Source: Microthrixaceae bacterium
Lineage (GTDB): Bacteria; Actinomycetota; Acidimicrobiia; Acidimicrobiales; Microtrichaceae
Assembly (NCBI GenBank): GCA_019694615.1
Contig: JAIBBP010000202.1
Location: 1 to 52,921, forward strand
Reading direction: 5' to 3'
DNA: 52,921 nt
The notes beneath the pieces are model-generated. The model did no database searches and was not told where the DNA came from. It saw only the letters and a list, made by a program, of their open reading frames with translations. A program made the position numbers and the translations under genes. Below are positions 10,253 through 19,872 of this stretch, one piece after another. Within the stretch, counting starts at the first letter, position 1. The number at the start of each line of letters is the position of its first letter.

Positions 10253-11394
10253 CGCGCCACCGCCTGGAGTCGCTGCGCAGCCCCGATGACCGCGGCGGCC
10301 GCCGCGTCGACGTCTGCGACCGTGGTCGTGTGGCCGAGGGTGAGCCGGAGGGAACCGCGAGCGAGGTCGGGGTCGACGCCCATTGCCGCGAGCACGTGCG
10401 ACGACTGTTGAGCGCCGGACGCGCACGCCGACGCCGCCGATGCGCACACCCCGGCGTCGTCGAGGAGGAAGAGCAGCTCCTCGCTCTCGAGCCCACCGAA
10501 GCAGAGGTGAGCGAAGCCCGCGACCGCGGCGTCGTGGGCCGTCGTCCGCGCGACGTCGGGAATCTCCGCGACGATGCGATCGACGAGGCGATCGCGGAGC
10601 CCACCGATCCGCGCGACGTCGACGGCTCGCTCACGGTCGGCGGCTCGCGCTGCCGCAGCCATGGCGACGATGCCGGCGACGTTGTGGGTTCCGCTGCGAC
10701 GCTCGCGCTCCTGGCCTCCTCCGACGTGGCGCGCCGAGATCGCTACGTCGGGTGAGACGATCAGCGCCCCAACCCCCTGTGGCCCTCCGATCTTGTGCGC
10801 GGACAACGACATCAGATCGACGTGTGGTGAAACCGCGCGGAGGTCGAGCCAGGTCAGTGCCTGGACCGCGTCGGTGTGGACCCCGGCTGCCGGTGCCCGA
10901 TCACGCACCAGTTCGGCAACCTCGATGATCGGCTGGACGGTACCGACCTCGTTGTTGACCGTCATCACGGAGACGAGGCGAACATCACCGTCGAGGCGAG
11001 ACGCGAGTTGCTCCAGATCGATGACACCGCTCCGGTCACACCCCACGACTTTGCCGCCGAGTCGGTTCACCGCCTCGAGTACCGCCGGATGCTCGACGGC
11101 GGTGCACAACACCGTGCCCCCGACCGCCGCGTGGCGACCGAACACGGCGAGGTCATCGGACTCCGTTCCGCCGGAGGTGAACACGACGGACCCCGCATCG
11201 ACCCCCACGACGTCGGCCAACTCGTCGCGGGCGTCCTCCACGAGGGCCCGGGCACGTCGGGCGGCGCGGTGCGAGCCGCTGGCGTTCGCCGATCCGGTGT
11301 CGATCGCTGCGTCGAACGCCGCTCGCGCCTCAGCGCGCCACGGAGTCGACGCTGCGTGGTCGAGGTAGACGAGGTCGGAGCGCCGCTGCTGCAC
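10249..11394 (-). CDS. iscS: Cysteine desulfurase (IscS/NifS class V aminotransferase)
   Basis: A 381-aa PLP enzyme that removes sulfur from cysteine. It shows YLDHAASTP, FTSGGTESD, the EHPAV pocket, PLP Lys201 in SAHKIGGPQG, and the active-site Cys loop (Cys324 in SACASG). Start: an in-frame GTG exists at 11400, but the -10 box TAGCCT (11401-11406) abuts it. The GTG two codons later (11394) has the 6-nt leaderless spacing seen across the window, so I prefer it. mnmA follows with a 4-nt overlap. Dedicated supply of sulfur to MnmA is likely; a wider role in Fe-S assembly is possible. Confidence 0.94.
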   Translation of the reverse strand: MQQRRSDLVYLDHAASTPWRAEARAAFDAAIDTGSANASGSHRAARRARALVEDARDELADVVGVDAGSVVFTSGGTESDDLAVFGRHAAVGGTVLCTAVEHPAVLEAVNRLGGKVVGCDRSGVIDLEQLASRLDGDVRLVSVMTVNNEVGTVQPIIEVAELVRDRAPAAGVHTDAVQALTWLDLRAVSPHVDLMSLSAHKIGGPQGVGALIVSPDVAISARHVGGGQERERRSGTHNVAGIVAMAAAARAADRERAVDVARIGGLRDRLVDRIVAEIPDVARTTAHDAAVAGFAHLCFGGLESEELLFLLDDAGVCASAASACASGAQQSSHVLAAMGVDPDLARGSLRLTLGHTTTVADVDAAAAAVIGAAQRLQAVAR

Positions 11395-11400
11395 GCACAC

Positions 11401-11406
11401 AGGCTA
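11401..11406 (-). promoter_or_regulatory. -10 box of iscS-mnmA
   Basis: TAGCCT on the minus strand. The 6-nt spacing points to GTG 11394 rather than GTG 11400 as the start of iscS. Confidence 0.5.
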
Positions 11407-11411
11407 GGTGG

Positions 11412-12161
11412 CTACCGCCCCGCTCCCCAGTGACGCACCTGGTACGCGGCGCAGACGCAGATGAGGTAGTACTCGGCGGACACCATCGGAGGGGGTGGGG
11501 GCGCGCACCGCGCCACCAGCGCGTCCGCTAGCCGCGTTGCGAGGTCGTATCGGGCAGCACCGTCGAGTTCGTGGACTCGCAGCAGGAAGTTCCGGGCCAG
11601 GAGGAACTGTTCGGAGTCGACGCGACTGACGTCGAGTTGGGCGCAGTACACCTCGAGTCCGGGCGGCGGCGAGAACAGCGTCGGCACCGTCAGCGACGAC
11701 GCCGCCCGTTCGCTTATGACGAACGTACCTGCGGCGAGATCGCCGAGGCGCTGGCTGCGGGGGTTGGCCAGCGCGATGAACACCGCCGCGCCGAGCGGCA
11801 GTTCGATCACTTGGAGCAGGCCACGCAGCGCGGCGTGGCGAAACGAGATCGGCCCGCCTTCCACGGTGACCACACGCAGCCCGAGAATGGCCTTGCCGGG
11901 GGTGCGCCCGTTCCACAACGTCTCGACGAGCGCGGGAAGGAACAGCACCACGACGAACACCGACACCGCCACGGCAATCGTCGCCGCGGTCGGGCTCGCA
12001 GCCGCGGTCAACCCGACGACGACGAGGAGGATGCCCAGCACCACCGCCTGCATCGCCAGGTCGATGACCTTCGCCAGCGTCCGGGTTGCCAGGCCGGCGG
12101 CGCGGAACTCCAGGACAACGGCCTCAGGTGTGACGACACCCATGCTCGCGGTCACACTCAT
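11412..12161 (-). CDS. RDD-family membrane protein
   Basis: A 249-aa protein. The RDD domain has AAGLATRTLAKVIDLAMQ followed by two or three membrane segments (about 35-52, 58-80, 120-140), and the motif WNGRTPGKAILGLRV before the third. A ~100-residue cytosolic tail contains two proline-rich stretches. RDD proteins are poorly understood; some act as ion antiporters. The gene is divergent from spoIIM (38 bp apart), as in the Rv3694c/Rv3695 pair, so it belongs with the MoxR cluster. A TTG at 12200 is also in frame but would overlap the spoIIM start; ATG 12161 is preferred. Confidence 0.85.
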   Translation of the reverse strand: MSVTASMGVVTPEAVVLEFRAAGLATRTLAKVIDLAMQAVVLGILLVVVGLTAAASPTAATIAVAVSVFVVVLFLPALVETLWNGRTPGKAILGLRVVTVEGGPISFRHAALRGLLQVIELPLGAAVFIALANPRSQRLGDLAAGTFVISERAASSLTVPTLFSPPPGLEVYCAQLDVSRVDSEQFLLARNFLLRVHELDGAARYDLATRLADALVARCAPPPPPMVSAEYYLICVCAAYQVRHWGAGR

Positions 12162-12187
12162 GGTGCTCCGATCCGTGAGGGCACTCG

Positions 12188-12193
12188 TAGGAT
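12188..12193 (+). promoter_or_regulatory. -10 box of the spoIIM gene
   Basis: TAGGAT, 6 nt before ATG 12200, with no room for a Shine-Dalgarno; leaderless geometry. Confidence 0.55.
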
Positions 12194-12199
12194 GCCCCA

Positions 12200-13291
12200 A
12201 TGGACATCGACCGGTTCATCGCCGAGAACCAGGCCTCGTGGAACCGACTCGACCAACTGGTGGCAAAGGGTTCCCGATCGGTTCGGCGTCTGTCGTCCGA
12301 CGAACTCGACGACCTGCTCGCCCTCTATCAGACGACCAGCGGGCACCTCAGCACGGCCCGCACCCAGTTCGACGACATCGGTCTGTCGAACCGGCTCAGC
12401 CGCACACTCGGCAACGCCCGGGGACTCATCTACCGCAAGAAGGGTCGAACCGGGGTGGCGGCCGCGCGATTCTTCACCGAGACGTTTCCGGCCGCGGCGT
12501 GGATGTGCCGAAGAGCGATCGCCGCCGCGGCCTTCCTGCTGTTCGCACCCGCGCTCGCGCTCGGCATCTGGCTGAATGTCAGCGGCGAAGCCCGCAACGC
12601 CGCGATCGATCCCGAGACGCAGAAGCTCGTCGCCGCCAGCGAGTTCGAGGAGTACTACAAGTCGGAGGCCGCCGAAGCGTGGGCGTTCGAGCTGCTCACC
12701 CACAACATCCAGGTGTCCGTCATGGCCTACGGCGGCGGCGCGCTCGGCGGGGTGGGCGGCGTGTACCTGCTGGCGACCAACGGGGCGAACCTCGGCGTGA
12801 TGGCGGCGGTGATGCACACCCACGGTAAAGGTCCATTGTTCTGGGGCCTGATCCTCCCTCACGGCCTGCTGGAGCTCACGGCGATAGCGGTGGCGTCCGG
12901 CGCCGGGCTCCGGATCGCATGGGCGATGTTCGTACCGGGTGACCGCACCCGTGGCCAGGCCGTCGCCGAGGAAGGGCTGCGGTCGGTGACCGTCCTGTTG
13001 GGCACGATGGTTCTGTTCGTCGTCGCCGGGTTCACCGAGGCGTTCGTCACCCCGTCGGACCTTCCGACGGCAGCACGAGTCGGCATCGGGGTGGTCGTGG
13101 AGCTGCTGGCGCTCACGTGGATGTTCGGCGTCGGACGCAACGCGGCGACCATCGGGCTCACCGGCAAGTTCGGCGAGCCGCCGATGGCCGATCTCGTCGC
13201 CGCCCACGAGCAGGCGGTGGCAGCCGAACGAGCCGGAGCGGCGCAGGAACTGGCGGCTCACAATCGCCCCGTCGATTTCACGTTGATGTAG
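12200..13291 (+). CDS. SpoIIM-family (DUF95) membrane protein
   Basis: A 363-aa protein. The N-terminal helical region (1-95) has the family opening ENQASWNRLDQLV. Membrane segments lie at roughly 105-125, 170-190, 205-235, 265-285 and 295-315. The SpoIIM core contains NIQVSVMAYGGGALGG, TNGANLGVM and LPHGLLELTAI. In sporulators SpoIIM acts with peptidoglycan hydrolases in engulfment; in non-sporulating actinobacteria the homologue sits beside MoxR/DUF58 genes with unknown role. The 3' end overlaps the convergent DUF58 gene by 34 bp. Confidence 0.88.
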   Translation: MDIDRFIAENQASWNRLDQLVAKGSRSVRRLSSDELDDLLALYQTTSGHLSTARTQFDDIGLSNRLSRTLGNARGLIYRKKGRTGVAAARFFTETFPAAAWMCRRAIAAAAFLLFAPALALGIWLNVSGEARNAAIDPETQKLVAASEFEEYYKSEAAEAWAFELLTHNIQVSVMAYGGGALGGVGGVYLLATNGANLGVMAAVMHTHGKGPLFWGLILPHGLLELTAIAVASGAGLRIAWAMFVPGDRTRGQAVAEEGLRSVTVLLGTMVLFVVAGFTEAFVTPSDLPTAARVGIGVVVELLALTWMFGVGRNAATIGLTGKFGEPPMADLVAAHEQAVAAERAGAAQELAAHNRPVDFTLM

Positions 13292-14574
13292 ACGTCGGCC
13301 AGCATCGGCGCGAGGCGACCGGGCTCGGCGTCGACCACTGTCGCGCCCATCGCCCGCAGTTTCGCGACGAGGCGTTCGCGCTCCTCGGTCGCGGTGACCG
13401 CCGCGGCCCGTCGAAAGGTCTGGCCGGCGTCGACGACGTTGTCCTGGGACCACGCCGACACCGACGGATCCCGGACGGCGCCGATCACCACAAGGTGGCT
13501 TCGGGTGAGCAGCGGCATCGCCGGCAACAGCGACGCCGTCGCGGCGCCAGGCGCGAGGTCGGTGAGCAGGACGAGGAGCGAGCGCCGACGGAACCGGGCC
13601 AGCGTCTGACGGAACGCTTCGGGGTAGTCGCTCTCGGCAAGGACCGGTTCGAGGTCGAACATCGCCTCGGTGACCCGGGTCAACTGATGGCCGTGGCGCG
13701 CGGGAGCGACGATCGATCGCACCTGCTGATCGAACGTAACCAGGCCGAGCTTGTCGCCCAAACCGTTCGCGACGGCCGTGAGCATGATCGTCGCGTCGAT
13801 CGCGTGTTCCAGGCGCGGCACCCCCCCGACCTGCGCTGCCATCAACCGGCCGTTGTCGAGGAGCACCACCACCGTCTGGTTTCGTTCGGGCCGGTAGGTG
13901 CGCACGATCGTCTTGCCGGTTCGAGCGGAGGCCGCCCAGTCGACGCGCCGGAACTCGTCGTCGGAGGTGTACTCCCTCAGCGCCTCGAACTCGGTTCCGC
14001 CCCCGAGTCCCCTGGCCGAGCGCAACCCGACGTCGAGGATGCGGGCGCGACGAATCCGTAGTTCGGCTTCGTCACGGCTCTTGAACGGAGGATGGATCCG
14101 AAGGGCGGTCGGAACCTGTCGGCGATGCTGGCGCGACATCAGCCCGAGCGGGCCGGTCGAACGAACCACCATTTCGCTGGGATTGAACCGACCACGACGC
14201 GTCGGGCGGATCGTCGTCGTCACGGCAGCCGTCGCTCCGGCGGGAACGACGGCCGCGGCGCGGCGGGTCTCCGCACCGAGCGACGGAGCGAGCTCATCGG
14301 CCAGCGATACGACAGCGCGGCGTCGCCCAGTGTTGTGGATCGTCCAGGTGACCGCCGCCGCGTTGCCCATCACGACGACCGGCGGGTGGGTTCGACTCAA
14401 CTCGAGGTCTCGGGGACGGGCCCCGGCGAACGCGTCGGCGACACCGGCCGCGACCAAGAGCGCGTTGAGCGCGAGGAGCGGCCACCACAACGAGCCGGCG
14501 ATGTCACCGGGGTACGCGAAGAGACCCACGGCGACGACTGCTGCGAGCAGTGCGAAGCGGCGAGTCGGGACCAT
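13258..14574 (-). CDS. DUF58 protein (MoxR-associated, VWA-like)
   Basis: A 438-aa protein. Two N-terminal membrane helices (about 8-45) are followed by a beta-rich region (RTHPPVVVMGNAAAVTW) and the DUF58 signature RARGLGGGTEFEALREYTSDDEFRRVDWAASART. A von Willebrand A-like segment (VVVLLDNGRLM ... LLVLLTDL) follows. It probably binds a metal through a MIDAS-like site and is remodelled by the adjacent MoxR ATPase. Spacing to moxR is 16 bp, same strand. The last 34 bp overlap spoIIM on the opposite strand. Confidence 0.88.
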   Translation of the reverse strand: MVPTRRFALLAAVVAVGLFAYPGDIAGSLWWPLLALNALLVAAGVADAFAGARPRDLELSRTHPPVVVMGNAAAVTWTIHNTGRRRAVVSLADELAPSLGAETRRAAAVVPAGATAAVTTTIRPTRRGRFNPSEMVVRSTGPLGLMSRQHRRQVPTALRIHPPFKSRDEAELRIRRARILDVGLRSARGLGGGTEFEALREYTSDDEFRRVDWAASARTGKTIVRTYRPERNQTVVVLLDNGRLMAAQVGGVPRLEHAIDATIMLTAVANGLGDKLGLVTFDQQVRSIVAPARHGHQLTRVTEAMFDLEPVLAESDYPEAFRQTLARFRRRSLLVLLTDLAPGAATASLLPAMPLLTRSHLVVIGAVRDPSVSAWSQDNVVDAGQTFRRAAAVTATEERERLVAKLRAMGATVVDAEPGRLAPMLADVYINVKSTGRL

Positions 14575-14590
14575 GTGGGATCGGGCCGCG

Positions 14591-15701
<1,111 letters not shown>

Positions 15702-15709
<8 letters not shown>

Positions 15710-16874
15710 GCAAAGCCTCCTGGCGTAACGAATCGAGTTCGCGGGTGAGTTCGACGAGCGAGCGCTCGTCGTCGACGGGTCCGGTCAACAGGTGTTCCAC
15801 CTGCGCGGGGTCGCGGCCCGTTCGAGCGGCGAGCACTTGGGCGAGGTCGCGTCGGGGTGTCGAGCGGGGCACGCCGAGCCGCTCGGCCAACACCCGACAC
15901 TGGCCGTCACGAAGGACTTCGGCGGCGCGACCGACGTCGCCCTGACGCTCCAGCAGGCTGCCGACCGCTTCGACGAAAGCGGATCCGGCGATCGAAACCG
16001 GAACCGGCTCAGTAACTACCCGACCGTGCCGCCGGCCGCGGTACACCAGGTAGAAGCCGAACGCCGCAGCAAGCTCCAGCAGCCCCAGCTTCACGCCCGG
16101 AGACATCAGGTCGGTGAGCGACTCGGTACCCGGCTCGAGCGGGGCGTCGACACCGGACGTGACGACGGCGAGCCGGTTCGTGTCGCCACCGTCGGGCGAT
16201 CGGCCCAACAGCAGCTCGGCGACGACGGCGTTGTCGGGGATCTCGCCAACCGGCTTGTCCGGTTTCGGCGCGCCCATCGTCGAGTTGGTGAACAGATCCG
16301 GCGATGCGAGCGCGGTCACGCTTCCGGTCCCGAACTGCTCGATCACCACCACCGCCTCGATGCCGTCGCCGAAGCAGCTGCTGGCGCCGCTGGGCACCTC
16401 GACGGCGCCGAGGATGCCGTCGATCCGAACGCGGTCGAGCCCGGCCATCGAGGCGACATCACACGTGCCGGGTTCGACGCCGAAGCCCCCGGCGATGAAC
16501 CCGATGTCAACGGGGGCCGGTCCGATGTGGTCGGACGGTGATCCGAGTACGAGCCGACCGCCGGCCTCGACGTAGCGCCGCCACTGTCCGACGACGTCGG
16601 CCTCCGCCCTGCCGCCCAGAGGGACGAAGACGGTGTCGAACCGGTCGACACTCGACTCCGAGATGTCGCCAGCGTCGACCATCGAGACGTCGGTTCCCGT
16701 CGAGTCCAGCAACAGGTCCAGACCTCGGTACCCGTCAGGTTCGGTGGACTTGAGGTCGTAGGGCTCGCCCGTCTCGCCCTTGGGCGTGAGGAGCACCGTG
16801 AGCACGACCGCCGCGACCACGACGACGATCCACACCCAGCTTCGACCACCGGACGACGGCTGCGACGCGGTCAC
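15702..16874 (-). CDS. DUF4350 membrane-anchored protein
   Basis: A 390-aa protein. An N-terminal transmembrane helix (about 12-30) is followed by a DUF4350 domain resembling a class-I glutamine amidotransferase-like fold (GYRGLDLLLDSTGTDVS..., FDTVFVPLGG, GGRLVLGSP). A second membrane helix lies near 265-285, then a helical cytosolic tail (FVEAVGSLLERQGDVGRAAEVLRD). The GTG start at 16874 overlaps the DUF4129 stop as GTGA. Its ordered position beside DUF4129, MoxR and DUF58 matches the actinobacterial cluster; exact role unknown. Confidence 0.85.
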
Positions 16875-17500
16875 GACACCTCCTCCAGCACCCGCGCCGC
16901 CAGGGCCTTGAACTCGGCGTTCTCCGCGGCACCCGTCGGCGCGTCCGCGAACCATGGCTGCTCGAACAGGCCGGTGGCGCGGCTGAAGTCGCCGCTGACG
17001 CCGGGGGCACCGAGATCCACGTCGGAACGGAGCTCGCCGGTGGTCCGACCCGGTTGTGGCGCCGCGACCCCGGCGTCGACGAGGCGGGCCACCAACTCCC
17101 GGTATCGGCACCGGATCGCTTCCTTCCACGCCCCTTCCGCCTCGAGTCGGTCGGCGTCGGACGCCCATTCCGTCGCGGACCGGACCTCCTCGACCTCGAC
17201 GGTGGCTTTCGTCGTCTTCTTCTTGAGGCGCGGCGATCGGTTCGAGACGACCTTGTAGATGAGGAACGCGAGTCCGATCGCCAACAGCACGATCGCGACC
17301 CACAGAATCACGTTGCCGATCGCACCACCCCAGCTCGAGCCCTGGCCGAGTTGAACATCGCCGCCGCGGTCGCTGAACAGCTCCGAGAGCCAGTCCATGA
17401 AGCGTTCGAGCAGGCTCCTCGATCGACGGAACTCGGCTCGCTCGAAGATCTCCCGCATCCTGTCGCGCACCTCGGGCGGCGTCGGCTCAGCGAATCGCAT
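16871..17500 (-). CDS. DUF4129 protein
   Basis: A 209-aa protein. A cytosolic or periplasmic N-terminal region begins with RDRMREIFERAEF. One transmembrane helix (about 62-84, VILWVAIVLLAIGLAFLIY) follows, then the DUF4129 domain with EGAWKEAIRCRYRELVARL and a PGRTTGELRSD motif. Members are often fused to transglutaminase-like proteins or found in MoxR clusters. Overlaps neighbours on both sides (GTGA with DUF4350, 14 nt with the upstream gene), so the five-gene unit 18497-13258 reads as one operon. Confidence 0.85.
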   Translation of the reverse strand: MRFAEPTPPEVRDRMREIFERAEFRRSRSLLERFMDWLSELFSDRGGDVQLGQGSSWGGAIGNVILWVAIVLLAIGLAFLIYKVVSNRSPRLKKKTTKATVEVEEVRSATEWASDADRLEAEGAWKEAIRCRYRELVARLVDAGVAAPQPGRTTGELRSDVDLGAPGVSGDFSRATGLFEQPWFADAPTGAAENAEFKALAARVLEEVS

Positions 17501-18497
17501 CGAACCGCTCCGTCGACTCGAGGTGCAGGTCGAGGCCTTCGGTGCGAACCCGGAGGTCGATGTACACCAGGGCGGTCACCGAGACCTGCACGGCCATCAG
17601 GGCAACGGTCGCGACCAGCGAGACGATCTGCACCACGATGGCGAACGAGTCCAGGCCTCCCAACAAAGCGGCGATCGCGCCGGCCGCGCCCGCAGCAGCG
17701 CCGGAGACGACCCACGACGTGATGGCCCACAGCGCGGAGATGCCCATCAGTGGCGCCAGGCGGCGACGCGCCAGCGCCATCGTTCGCGACAGCGAAGCGG
17801 CCGCTCTCGCCTGCTCCACGCCCACCACCGGAGCCAGCACGGAGAGGACCGGGATGACATACAGGAGACCCAGACCACAGGCGAGCGCGCCGGCGACCTT
17901 CAGAAGGAAGGCCAGCACGAACGCTCCGAGCGCCGTGACCAGCCGACTACGCAGGAACCTCAGCGTGTCCGCCGGGCCCGGATCCCCGCCCATCAGCCAT
18001 GCACCCACGAGGTGGGACACGGCGACCCCGAGCAGCATCGTGGCCAACATCAGCCCGAAAGCGCCGAGGTAGCCGAGCCCAAGCGTCGACACGTCAGTTG
18101 CGGTGAACCCACCACCGACGAACACCTGGTCGGACTCCAGGAGCGAGCCGCTCGACACGCTTCCGGCCCACACCGCAGCGATCTGCGGCAACACGTACAG
18201 GGGGAGCACGATCACCGCTCCGACGATGACGATTGTTCGCGCCCTGAAGCGAAGCACCTCGAAACCGCCATCGAGGAGCTGTCCGACCGTTCGGGGCTGC
18301 AACCGTGCCAGCGGGCTCCCGATCAGAGCGCGTGTCGACCGCGGCGGCTCGTCGAAGGTGGTCGGGGCCGACCGGAACCGGGGAGCGTCACCCTCGATCC
18401 CCGGCGACGTCCAGACCACGACGGGCGCGCCGCCGAACGCGCCCGAGGCAGGGGGCGCGGGCGATGACGGGACGGCGGTCGGGGAGAAAGGGTCCAC
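17487..18497 (-). CDS. Polytopic membrane protein (GDPD membrane-domain-like)
   Basis: A 336-aa protein. The Pro/Ser/Ala-rich N-terminal ~80 residues look disordered. LQPRTVGQLLDGGFEVLRFRARTIV, typical of proteins annotated as 'glycerophosphoryl diester phosphodiesterase membrane domain', leads into six or seven hydrophobic segments. No phosphodiesterase catalytic residues are present, so an enzymatic role is not supported. The GTG start at 18497 was chosen because GGAG lies just upstream; in-frame alternatives exist further in. First gene of the MoxR operon. Its upstream region holds the 66-nt hairpin at 18550. Confidence 0.75.
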   Translation of the reverse strand: MDPFSPTAVPSSPAPPASGAFGGAPVVVWTSPGIEGDAPRFRSAPTTFDEPPRSTRALIGSPLARLQPRTVGQLLDGGFEVLRFRARTIVIVGAVIVLPLYVLPQIAAVWAGSVSSGSLLESDQVFVGGGFTATDVSTLGLGYLGAFGLMLATMLLGVAVSHLVGAWLMGGDPGPADTLRFLRSRLVTALGAFVLAFLLKVAGALACGLGLLYVIPVLSVLAPVVGVEQARAAASLSRTMALARRRLAPLMGISALWAITSWVVSGAAAGAAGAIAALLGGLDSFAIVVQIVSLVATVALMAVQVSVTALVYIDLRVRTEGLDLHLESTERFDAIR

Positions 18498-18549
18498 GGG
18501 GCTCCAGGAAGCGGACCCACATTCTGCCTCGCCGAACGGTTCGCCCCCA

Positions 18550-18615
18550 CCACACCTGTTCTGTGATGCGAGGCCGCCCCTGGAGGGGCGGCCTCGCATC
18601 ACAGAACAGGTGTGG
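18550..18615. repeat. Perfect 66-nt palindrome, copy C of the GTTCTGT...ACAGAAC group
   Basis: 31-bp perfectly complementary arms (18550-18580, 18585-18615) with a 4-nt loop TGGA. GTTCTGT/ACAGAAC, shared with copies A and B, lies inside the arms (18558-18564, 18601-18607). It sits between two divergent genes, 53 bp from the minus-strand start and 32 bp from the plus-strand start, where no terminator is expected. Confidence 0.9.
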
Positions 18616-18647
18616 GCCAGCCAGCGTCGCGTGCTAAAGACGTCGCC

Positions 18648-19427
18648 ATGAGCGGACCGCCCCCAGCCGATCGAGACCCGGGTCGGTACGGTCGCAGCTT
18701 CGCCGACGTGTACGACACCTGGTACGCGGAGGTGCCCACCGACGACCTCGTACTGTTCGTGAGCGACCGCATCCCACCGGGAGCGACCGTTCTCGAGCTC
18801 GGGGTCGGCACCGGGCGGGTCGCCTTCCCCCTCGCCGCTGCCGGGTTCCGGGTCATCGGTATCGATTCCTCGAACGAGATGCTCGACCGACTCCGCGCCA
18901 AGGACGGGGCTGCCGCTGTCGACACGCTGCTCGGCGACTGCTCCGACCCCGACACGTTCCCCGTCGGCTCCGCCGACGCCGTTCTCGCGGTCTACAACCT
19001 GTTGTTCAACCTGGTCGGCGACGCCGATCAGGAACGGTGCCTGCAGGGGGCCGCTCGGGCCCTCCGTCCAGGTGGCGTCGTCGTGATCGAGGCCTTCGTG
19101 CCGGATGCGCCCGATGCCGACGAGACCAGCGCTCGCCGCCGCGACCTCGTCACCCGTTCGGTCGGGCCCGACGGCGTTGTGCTGATAGCGACCGATGCCG
19201 ACCCCACAACCGGCATCGTCTCCGGAAGCCACATCGAGATCACCGACACGGGCACCCGACTGCGGCCGTGGTCGGTGCGCCCGTTCGTCCCCGCGGCGAT
19301 CGACACGATGGCCCGGGCCACCGGCCTCGAGCTCGTCGAGCGGTACGAGGATTTCGGCGGCCGTCCCTTCGTCGATGGCACGAGCAGCCACCACGTGTCC
19401 GTCTATCGCCGCGCCGAAGAGTCCTGA
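18648..19427 (+). CDS. Class I SAM-dependent methyltransferase
   Basis: A 259-aa protein with the Rossmann-type SAM site: motif I VLELGVGTGRVAFPLA, acidic loop VIGIDSSNEML, post-I LLGDCSD, and motif III ALRPGGVVVIEAF. The N-terminal segment (YGRSFADVYDTWY) is typical of small-molecule methyltransferases. Substrate unknown. A weak -10-like TAAAGA lies 7 nt upstream of the ATG. An SRPBCC gene follows 10 nt after the stop. Confidence 0.88.
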   Translation: MSGPPPADRDPGRYGRSFADVYDTWYAEVPTDDLVLFVSDRIPPGATVLELGVGTGRVAFPLAAAGFRVIGIDSSNEMLDRLRAKDGAAAVDTLLGDCSDPDTFPVGSADAVLAVYNLLFNLVGDADQERCLQGAARALRPGGVVVIEAFVPDAPDADETSARRRDLVTRSVGPDGVVLIATDADPTTGIVSGSHIEITDTGTRLRPWSVRPFVPAAIDTMARATGLELVERYEDFGGRPFVDGTSSHHVSVYRRAEES

Positions 19428-19437
19428 GGAGCCTGAG

Positions 19438-19872
19438 TTGTCCCGCCTTCGAGTCTCCACGACCGTCGACGCGCCGCCCGACGTCGTCTGGAACGACCTC
19501 GCGGACATCTCCTCCCACGTGGAATGGATGCGAGACGCGGTCCGCATCGACTTCGTCGGCGATCAGCGCGACGGCGTCGGCACGACCTTCGACTGCGCCA
19601 CCAAGGTCGGCCCGTTCGGCCTCACCGATCGCATGGAGATCACGGCGTGGGAGCCCGCCCGCACGATGGGCGTCCGCCACGTCGGTCTCGTCACCGGCGA
19701 CGGCACGATCACGCTCCGGGCCCGCCGTCGAAGCCACACGAAGGTCACATGGAACGAACAGCTGATGTTCCCCTGGTGGATGGGCGGCGTCGTCGGCAGC
19801 TGGATCGCGACCCCGGTGCTGTGGCTCGTCTGGAGAGGTTCGATGAGGAACCTGCGAGCGCGATTCAAATGA
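19438..19872 (+). CDS. SRPBCC family protein
   Basis: A 144-aa protein. The opening VSTTVDAPPDVVWNDLADISSHVEW is the classic START/polyketide-cyclase-like beginning. Tryptophan- and glycine-rich C-terminal region (MFPWWMGGVVGSWIATP). The start is TTG, supported by GAGGAG 6 nt upstream; no ATG/GTG is well placed. Probably co-transcribed with the methyltransferase, hinting at a shared hydrophobic substrate (inference). The stop region overlaps the convergent rhomboid gene by 8 bp. Confidence 0.8.
   Translation: MSRLRVSTTVDAPPDVVWNDLADISSHVEWMRDAVRIDFVGDQRDGVGTTFDCATKVGPFGLTDRMEITAWEPARTMGVRHVGLVTGDGTITLRARRRSHTKVTWNEQLMFPWWMGGVVGSWIATPVLWLVWRGSMRNLRARFK

Noticed and set aside
10253..10447. N-terminal extension of mnmA by 65 codons
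   Set aside because: Arg/Gly/Pro-rich overlap with iscS; the family starts at MSRILVAMSGG.
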